From Lutraria lutraria (Eukaryota > Mollusca > Bivalvia > Venerida > Mactridae): a stretch of DNA of 64,000 bases. Under the pieces are notes generated by a model. That model was given only the letters and a program-made list of their open reading frames with translations. It was not told the DNA's origin and made no database searches. The translations under genes were made by a program, and so were the position numbers. This document shows positions 55,770 through 64,000 of this stretch, in pieces (the stretch's first letter is position 1; every line of letters starts with the position of its first letter). The stretch is from the NCBI GenBank assembly GCA_964023205.1, contig OZ026838.1, positions 24,331,843-24,395,842 of the forward strand, in the 5' to 3' direction.

Positions 55770-58241
55770 TCAACACTCGTCAGCTATTTCGAAATCTATG
55801 TTCTGCATAGAATATGAATTAATAATCAAACTAGCACGATTTATACTAGCCCTACTAATTCGGCTTTCCGGTTGGCCGATTTTCGTGAACGAATTCGGAA
55901 GGGCCATCCTCTCAGCCTTACAAACATCTGCATATTTATGTGCGGAATTTAAAATTACGTCAAAATTCTTCAATTACGTGTATAACTTACTTAATTCAAT
56001 ACAAATAACAATAATCTGCATGAATGTGCTTTAAAAATCTGTGTTAAATGTCAAATTTGAAATATTAGACTTAAATTTTACGTCGCGTGAAAAAAAAACG
56101 GTACGAACGGACTTTAGCCTCACCCAGTTTCCCTCTGTACACAAATACCATCGGACAGTTAATTCTATATTGATCTTTATAATGAGTACCTAGAATTAAC
56201 TAAAGTTGATTGAAAATTAACTTGCCAACGTTTCGTTGACATGCCAGCTTATTTAAACGTGTACTTAAAATTATTTTGTGAGTAGGCAATGTTTACCATG
56301 ACACCGGCATTTTACCGCCATTACGCCAGTTTCGTTTTCAGTTGGGAAATAGTGGGGAGAAACAAATCATTAATGCATCTTTCAGAAAAGGTATGTGGGA
56401 ATAATTTATACTCCTATGAGTATAGAAACATGTTTTCTACCCACAGAATGGTTCACTTTGGTCACAGATATTGTAGTTATCGGGCCCAACAGGTTTTAAT
56501 TGGGGATTTTCCGCACACAAATATGCAGATCTTTGTTAGACTGTGCGGGACGGAGCCAAGTCGAAAAATGTCTCGCCGTCACAAAGCAGTCTAATAAGTT
56601 GGACTAGATTTATACATGTTTCCTTTTAATCACAAAGGAATTACTTACTACAAACAAAACATCAATTTACTCGAACGATTCATGTGAAGTTTAGCAGTTA
56701 CAGATTTTAAAAGTATAAAATATGCTTTTAACAAAACCTTTTACACACGGCATGCGTAATAGGCATGTGCGATTAATAAATAATGTATAATATACATCAA
56801 AGAGTTCTTGAACGAAGGAATATATATCAACTGTTCGTTGCTTTAGAAGTTTGAAGGGTTAGATGTATATATGCACAAATAGCACGACAAGGGTACCGCA
56901 CTGGCTAAACACGTGTACGACACGGGCACGACATCTTAATATGTAGATTACTCAACACATGATAACTTATACCCTACTTTTACAGTTTATAACAGACAGA
57001 GCATCGCTTTTATAAACCAAGTAGCTACCTTTTAGGGCTGTGGCGAGTATCTGAGTACTCGGGTCACTCACGAATCAAATTGAAAGATCGAGTATTCATG
57101 AATAATCGTCACTACTAAGATTCGTGGTTCGAGATCTTGTTTTTTAACGCATTAAAGGTGTATTCTTTGTTCTTAAAAATCCCTTTTCTCTGAATAAATA
57201 TTGTCTCATCATTGACTACTTTGATTGCCAAGATGTCCAATCGCTTCTTTAAATAATGATGCTGGTAAATCAATTAACTGGAAGGGAGTACGTATAAATT
57301 TTAAGCCATAGAACAATTTATAATGATTTACTTCGTTATTCCCAAAAATAAATTAGCGGTGTTCAGGACTGCAATTTTGAAATTTTAGACGGGTTACTTG
57401 ATAACAAAAGATTCGTGATTCGATTGGTGGATCGTAAGTGTTGATTCGTCGATTGGATCGGATCGCCACTTACCCAACGTTCCACGGCCCTACTACCCTT
57501 GTTAACAAGAGCGTTGGAAAATATGATTTCAGGTGCTTGTATCTGCATCAATTTAAAATGGCTTAATATAAACCTTGTCCCATATATTCCCTTATAACAA
57601 TCGGAGAAAAGTGGAAACCGGACCGGCAATTCTGGAGATGACCTTTTCAAATAAATGACAATAATCGGACTGGAATTCTGGGTTACATTTATATGACAAG
57701 AAATAAACCTTAAAAACGGTACGTACGATATACGTTTCGCGTGATTGTCAATGTAATTTATACCTAAAATGACCAAATTCCAATTTGAAAAACGTTTTAC
57801 AATTATCGTCAAATTTTACATATACAGCCCAACAAGTGAACAAAGGCCAAGCTAAGGAATTAAAAATGCGGCTTTTTTGACTGGTGGCCTTTTTTCGATG
57901 GATGTTTTGTAAATAGTCAGTGACATTTTTCAAAAACTGGCCTTTATTCATCGGTAGGTCTTTATTCAAAGATTGCTGCAAATACAGTTTTGACTGCGCT
58001 ACCCAACTTGCTAATAATAACCTTTTTAAAAACAACATGAAAACTTAGTTGCAAACAGTACAGTGATAATAATAAAACGTTGTCCATTGAGGCTTTACAC
58101 TACATGTATTAACGATAAAACACGAGAGATATACTTTATATATACATGGTAATCTAGGAAAAATAACATATACTTATTGTTAATAACGCGTATTTCAATT
58201 ATCGGTAAAACCAAATATTTGAATACAAAGCAGAAACATAC
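55770..58241. other. Region between the two signal-peptide exons
   Basis: One diverged MITE at 57818-57997; otherwise AT-rich with no exon that joins to first exon A. The promoter of first exon B should lie near 55.7-56.0 kb but shows no clear TATA box. Confidence 0.35.
57818..57997 (-). mobile_element. MITE of the same family, reverse orientation
   Basis: Contains GGCCTTTATTCATCGGTAGG and AAATACAGTTTTGACTG, the reverse-oriented counterparts of the family words. Diverged. Confidence 0.5.
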
Positions 58242-58476
58242 GTTCTTTCATATTATGATCATCATCGCCGTATTCATAATCTTTTTCGTATCCATTGTAG
58301 TCTTTATCATATCCATATTGATAATCATGATCAGTATTCTGTTCGTTGTGGTAGTCGGTATAAGAGCTGTCATAGTAATCGGTAGTCTGATACTGACCGA
58401 GGACTGGTACTAAAATACCAGTCAAAATGACTAAACATAGTTTAATATCTGCCATGTTCCAGCACGACAGTGGCAT
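58242..58476 (-). CDS. Signal-peptide first exon A, Tyr/Asp-rich
   Basis: ATG at 58455 (or 58476 in the same frame). The start MADIKLCLVILTGILVPVLG is a signal peptide. About 50 residues dominated by Tyr, Asp, Asn, Gly and Glu follow (YDKDYNGYEKDYEYGDDD). It ends at a GTATGT donor in phase 1. It is either an alternative first exon of the large gene or the first exon of another gene whose continuation I could not find between here and 55.7 kb. YD-rich secreted sequences occur in molluscan adhesive and shell proteins. Confidence 0.6.
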
Positions 58477-58499
58477 CTAGTCTACTGAGCGTGTCAACA

Positions 58500-61050
58500 A
58501 AAGTGCTCAAATAAATATCCCGGGCTATTTGTATACGTCATACAGGTATAGAATCTATGACAAAAAGTTACATCACATGACTTATATTTTGAAATATTCA
58601 TTTAGTTCTGTATGCTCAGCTTAGTTACAATATAAACAATCCAAGTATACGTATCTGCATGTAGGTCGAGTTCAACCAAGCAGACCGGCAGACAAGTACA
58701 AATTGGATGATATCGATAAAAACTAATTGTATAGGTTTTTTTAATAAAGCATTGTTTAACGAGTGCTGGTATGGTAAAAAATGTGTAGTATTATACATGT
58801 AATGATATATCAGTCGAACGGGGTCGAATTTGTCACTATTTCAGTTTTCACTTAACTGAGGTAATTTTGTGTTAAATAATGGTGTTTTGTATAGCATTTG
58901 TTACAACTTTACCATCTTAGGTCCGTTACTACTGCCTGTGGGTATGGCCAGTAAGCATTCAAGTATTTTTATTTTTCGTGTTGCATTAACTCAATGCATT
59001 GCTTTAATAACTTCAATTTTAAAATTTGCCAATCCATTCGCCCGCTTTCATGGCTATTGTATTAATATTGTTTCTAAGCAAAGTTTCAGTTGCATACATA
59101 TAAATCAAAGTACTGATAGTACACATGGAAATTGAACTTATATTCACTTGCACTCCAACATTGAACGGGAACTAGTTTAACAAATGCCCTGCGGATGTAG
59201 AAAATATAGTGCTTTTGGTCCGCATCAAAATTCATGCGCGCTGAGTGAGTGACGGCTATAGAAAGCTTAGCGCTATCGTTTCCAGAAAGTCAACAGCCGG
59301 CGCTAACTGCATGTAATCTTCTGAATCAGGTGATGCTGACTCAGTAACGCACATGAGATGTTAAAATTGCAATAAACTTTGTATTAAACACTATAATTTA
59401 GACCAGAATTACCTTAAATGGAAAAAATATGTCCTAGAATATGACCCTGTTCCATTGTTATATAATTATATATTGTGATAAGGCGTCCAACTCTTCGTTC
59501 CGTTGACTGTGCATCGCCTTCACAAAACACAAATCATACCGTGACAAAAGGGACGAAAAGCAGTGGTTTTAGAAACATATTTTAGGAACATATTTTAGGA
59601 ACATATTTTTGCACAAAATGAGATTAATACTTTCTAATCTTAACTATTCTAGTTCAATCAGTTTCCAAGAAATAGAACAAGAAACGGTGGAATTTGACCA
59701 GACGTCTTTTTGCAGGAAAATGCGGCCATGCCGAAATGGCAAAATTTCACGTTCTCGAGCTAGAGTGTCAATCTACCATGTATAGATCGTATAGACAAAT
59801 ATGGCCTACAAAGAACAATGAAACACAAAAATACAGATCTACCACCTTATTCAGAATCGTTGAGTTCTTGAAGCTCTTTTTTGCGTGCAAGGACATCCAT
59901 TCTTTATCTGTTCGACATGAGGATGAGATTTTTGCGGTTTGCGGAGGAAGGGGACATCTGAAATAATGCCCTCAAAACAGAAAACACGTTAAACTACAAA
60001 TGCAGTTCTAAACATACAAAAGAAACAAGCTGGGTCCTTTCAGTCGGTTTTATTTCGGTAAAATAGAACTTATAAATATGACAATTCTTTGTATTCAATC
60101 AATTTCTCAAATACGGTACGTATCCATAAATGAGCAAGTCCTGTCGAACTAATTCATTTTGTGATATAACTTCTAATTCACCTCGCATCAAACGTTAAAC
60201 TCGAAACATTGTCTGGAAATGCCTACGGAATCAGAAAACCACATGTAGTTTGTACAAATATGATAACAATGTACAATAAGTTCCATTGTTGCTTTTAGTT
60301 GTTGTTACTGGTTAGATGAACATGTATAACGATATAACAAATTCGCAAATTTCGGAACCGATTACGTATATGATCGGTTTGACATTATACATGTACATGT
60401 AGTTCATTCCAAACTGTTCATATTTAGCTTTTAGTCCAAAGTACTTGAGTCTATTCATCTCAATAGCAATTATGCAGAACTGGAAGTCACGATTTGCTTT
60501 GAGAATTCTATTTATATCCTAGCCAGGACCGTTCAATCGAGCTCCTTCGACCTACAAATTGACATCAAATATGATATTGGTACTGGGTAATGGAACATGG
60601 ATGAATAAATCAGATTATCCGATCGAAACAATGTGGTATTGGATTCCTTACTAATTATTTGAAATATTTAACAATAGCTACGAGCGCTACGCACAATTGA
60701 TCTTAAAAGACAAACAGTAATCATTTATGATAAATCGTGATTCGATTCTTTACGGTTAAGTCAATGCAAACAAAGAAATATCATTGAACGACTTGTCATA
60801 CAATAAATTAGTTTTGCAGAAATTTATTTTTAATTTTATCGTATTCATCTACAAACTAACAATTAAACATTATGTATGTCATACTTTGCATAGGTGTCAA
60901 TGATTGATCTGATGAGAATTGCCGTTGTACGTCAATTGTGATAAAAATAGTCACATCATAACTAAGGCTAGTTACGTCGTAATTAAGGTAATGATATCTT
61001 GCGATGTACTGTACCATCTGGTGAATGACGGAATATACAATGTACTGTAC
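58500..61050. other. Sequence upstream of first exon A
   Basis: No supported gene. A short AACATATTTTAGG triplication lies at about 59573-59612 and ACATGTACATGTAG palindromes near 60390. The short open frames at 58.87-59.14 and 59.69-59.97 kb lack initiation or splice context. Confidence 0.4.
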
Positions 61051-61059
61051 ATCCAGTGG

Positions 61060-63050
61060 TTGACAGTATATGCAATGCACTGTGTCTGCATGTAAGTGTA
61101 GATCTCATGGTTGACAGTGCATGTATATGTAATGCGCTGTGTCTACATGTAAGTGTAGATCCTATGGTCGACAGTACATGTATATGCAACGCGCTGTGTC
61201 TACATGTAAGTATAGATCCCATGGTTGACAGTACATGTATATGCAAGGCACTGTGTCTACATGCAAGTGTAGATCCCATGGTTGACAGTACATGTATATG
61301 CAATGCACTGTGTCTACATTTAAGTGTAGATCCTATGGTTGACAGTACATGTATATGCAATGCACTGTGTCTACATGCAAGTGTAGATCCTATGGTTGAC
61401 AGTACATGTATATGCAATGCACTGTGTCTACATGTAAGTGTAGATCCTATGGTTGACAGTACATGTATATGCAATGCACTGTGTCTACATGTAAGTGTAG
61501 ATCCTATGGTTGACAGTACATGTATATGCAATGCACTGTGTCTACATGCAAGTGTAGATCCTATGGTTGACAGTACATGTATATGCAATGCACTGTGTCT
61601 ACATGTAAGTGTAGATCCCATGGTTGACAGTACATGTATATGCAATGCACTGTGTCTACAATGTAAGTGTAGATCCTATGGTTGACAGTACATGTATATG
61701 CAATGCACTGTGTCTACATGTAAGTGTAGATCCTATGGTTGACAGTACATGTATATGCAATGCACTGTGTCTACATGTAAGTGTAGATCCTATGGTTGAC
61801 AGTACATGTATATGCAATGCACTGTGTCTACATGTAAGTGTAGATCCTATGGTTGATAATACATGTATATGCAATGCACTGTGTCTACATGTAAGTGTAG
61901 ATCCTATGGTTGACAGTACATGTATATGCAATGCGTTGTGTCTACATGTAAGTGTAGATCTCATGGTTGACAGTACAGGTATATGCAATGCACTGTGTCT
62001 ACATGTAAGTGTAGATCCCATGGTTGACAGTACATGTATATGCAATGCACTGTGTCTGCATGTAAGTGTAGATCCCATGGTTGACAGTACATGTATATGC
62101 AATGCACTGTGTCTGTATGTAAGTGTAGATCCCATGGTTGACAGTACATGTATATGCAATGCACTGTGTCTACATGTAAGTGTAGATCCCATGGTTGACA
62201 GTACATGTATATGCAATGCACTGTGTCTACATGTAAGTGTAGATCCTATGGTTGATAATACATGTATATGCAATGCACTGTGTCTACATGTAAGTGTAGA
62301 TCTTATGGTTGACAGTACATGTATATGCAATGCACTGTGTCTACATGTAAGTGTAGATCCCATGGTTGACAGTACATGTATATGCAATGCACTGTGTCTG
62401 CATGTAAGTGTAGATCCCATGGTTGACAGTACATGTATATGCAATGCACTGTGTCTACATGTAAGTGTAGATCCCATGGTTGACAGTACATGTATATGCA
62501 ATGCACTGTGTCTACATGTAAGTGTAGATCCCATGGTTGACAGTACATGTATATGCAATGCACTGTGTCTGCATGTAAGTGTAGATCCCATGGTTGACAG
62601 TACATGTATATGCAATGCACTGTGTCTGCATGTAAGTGTAGATCCCATGGTTGACAGTACATGTATATGCAATGCACTGTAGCTACATGTAAGTATAGAC
62701 CTAGTGGTTGGCAGTACATGCAATGCACTGTACACTGTTTTGTGCTACACTATGCTGTAGATTCGGTGGTTGACAGTAACTATATGTGTATTGTGCTGTA
62801 CCGTAGTGTAGATTTGTTGGGCAACTGTTACTGTATGTATATTGTGTGGTATCATAGTGCAGATTCTCTGGTTGAAAGAAACTGTATATGTATTGTGCTG
62901 TATAATAGTGCAGATTCGTTGGTTGATAGAAACTGTATGTATACTGTGTTGTATCGTAGTGCATATTCGTTAGTTGACAGTACATGTATGTGCATTGCAC
63001 TGTACTATAGTGCAGATTCGTTGGTTGACAGTAACTGTACAATAGTTCAT
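61060..63050. repeat. 57-bp satellite array with degenerate right edge
   Basis: About 28 copies of a 57-base unit (words GGTTGACAGTACATGTATAT, GCAATGCACTGTGTCTACAT, GTAAGTGTAGATCC in order) run to about 62690. Older diverged copies of 55-60 bases (GATTCGTTGGTTGACAGTAAC) continue to 63050. Units differ mainly at CCTATGG/CCCATGG and CTACATG/CTGCATG. The period divisible by 3 creates long open frames on both strands that are not genes. Confidence 0.9.
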
Positions 63051-63109
63051 TCAGCGCATTTGATACCTGTATATTGTTATTCACACTGAATTCATTAAAA
63101 TACTGCAAT

Positions 63110-64000
63110 TGAAATACAATTTATATGCTAAGTAGATCCGCTTTTGTATAGTCATGTATGGACCATTCGCACTACGTTTGCATCAATCGATACTCACCGA
63201 TTTCATCGATTTAACTACTCAAGTAAATGAATAAAAACGTCAATTGAATTGACATTCTTTACAAAAGAAAAGTACTTCTTTTGTGTTTAAAATGGAACAA
63301 GATCCACATGTTCTGTCACATCATTGTTGTACAAGTCGTTTAAAAAGCATTTTGCTATTGAATTCGGCATAAAACATAATCAATTCATGAATAAATACAA
63401 AATGAATATTGAAAAAAAATCAGTAAACCGATTATACCTCATTCGTCTGTACTTATAACGCTGTCAACAGACACTAACCCAGACGAACATCGGCGTAAAA
63501 ATGCATTGTTTCAGGTTATCTGAACTACTCTCATTCCCCTGTGACCCTAGACTGTTTTGTTACGTCCGATGGAATGTGCATCCATTGTCTTAGTTTTCAA
63601 CCTTTTTTACACTTTTGATTTGAACTGATTAAGTAACTTATAATTCTTTGGGAGCTCATAAAAAACAAGAATAGACTTTGAACATAAAAGAGGTCAATGT
63701 GCAAAAGTAAAAGCGAAGTTTCAAATATACATGTACATAATTGCGCTGTATATCTCATAAACTAAGAGAACAAACCAAGACCAAAGGCTACACCAAAAAT
63801 ATGTGATAACAACCAAGATTAAAACAGGGTAAAGGTACCGGTGCTAGACATAACAGTAAATCTTGTTGGCTGAGAAATGGCAAATGGTGTAAGGAGAAAG
63901 GAGACTAGTATTATCTACCTGGAACCATCATACACTATGTATATCGCTCCCAGAATCTACTTAACGTAGAATGAACCCAATAAAAGTTTTGTACATCAAA
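63110..64000. other. Right edge of the window
   Basis: AT-rich sequence; no gene, RNA or repeat that I can support. Confidence 0.4.

Noticed and set aside
58177..58413. Plus-strand hydrophobic frame
   Set aside because: Antisense shadow of the Tyr/Asp-rich first exon A.
60983..62735. Open frames of 209-359 codons on both strands (CICNALCLHVS-type and HIHVLSTMGS-type repeats)
   Set aside because: Artefact of the 57-bp satellite, whose period is divisible by three. Cysteine-rich appearance comes from TGT/TGC in the unit.

Overview
The window looks like a piece of an animal nuclear genome, most probably a bivalve mollusc. The host part is AT-rich and intron-rich. It carries tRNA-headed SINEs ending in a GTTTGTTTGTTT-type tail, many short inverted-repeat elements and long satellites. 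Species assignment is inference; no single gene proves it.

Positions 1 to about 8,106 are the right-hand part of an integrated viral-type element of the Polinton/Maverick or adintovirus kind. It has compact intronless genes on both strands: an intact protein-primed family B DNA polymerase (1062-4853, minus), a divergently transcribed double CCHC zinc-knuckle protein, and three overlapping minus-strand genes that run off the left edge. It also has a tiny myristoylation-signal protein carrying two YPDL motifs, a coiled-coil protein, and a repetitive basic protein. Three of these genes end in perfect hairpins that look like the 3' stem-loop of replication-dependent histone mRNAs. Two of the three have tandem hairpins followed by a GAAAGA element like the histone downstream element. 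Several promoters carry TGACCTTGA, the monomer site of ERR/FTZ-F1-type nuclear receptors. This combination is the most interesting content of the window. Integrase, packaging ATPase and capsid genes are not visible and would have to lie left of position 1.

Positions 8,160-13,550 (minus) hold a complete small host gene of five exons encoding a secreted protein of about 180 residues. Positions 17,399-58,476 (minus) hold a much larger related gene. Fifteen coding exons from 53,304 to 17,399 join in one frame, and two candidate signal-peptide first exons lie at 55.6 kb and 58.4 kb. Both genes share exon order and intron phases in the N-terminal module. The large one adds a polybasic (furin-like) site, a long helical exon and an acidic Ca2+-loop tail. 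I cannot name either gene.

The introns and flanks hold four large satellites (55 bp at 26.3-27.2 kb, 16 bp at 28.0-29.7 kb, 15 bp at 40.6-44.1 kb, 57 bp at 61.1-62.7 kb). They also hold several MITE families, three SINEs, a 1 kb inverted-repeat transposon (49.1-50.1 kb), a foldback element (50.3-50.8 kb), and a direct segmental duplication (38.9-44.7 kb versus 51.7-53.7 kb) inside which the 15-bp satellite expanded. The very long open frames in the satellites are artefacts of repeat periods divisible by three.
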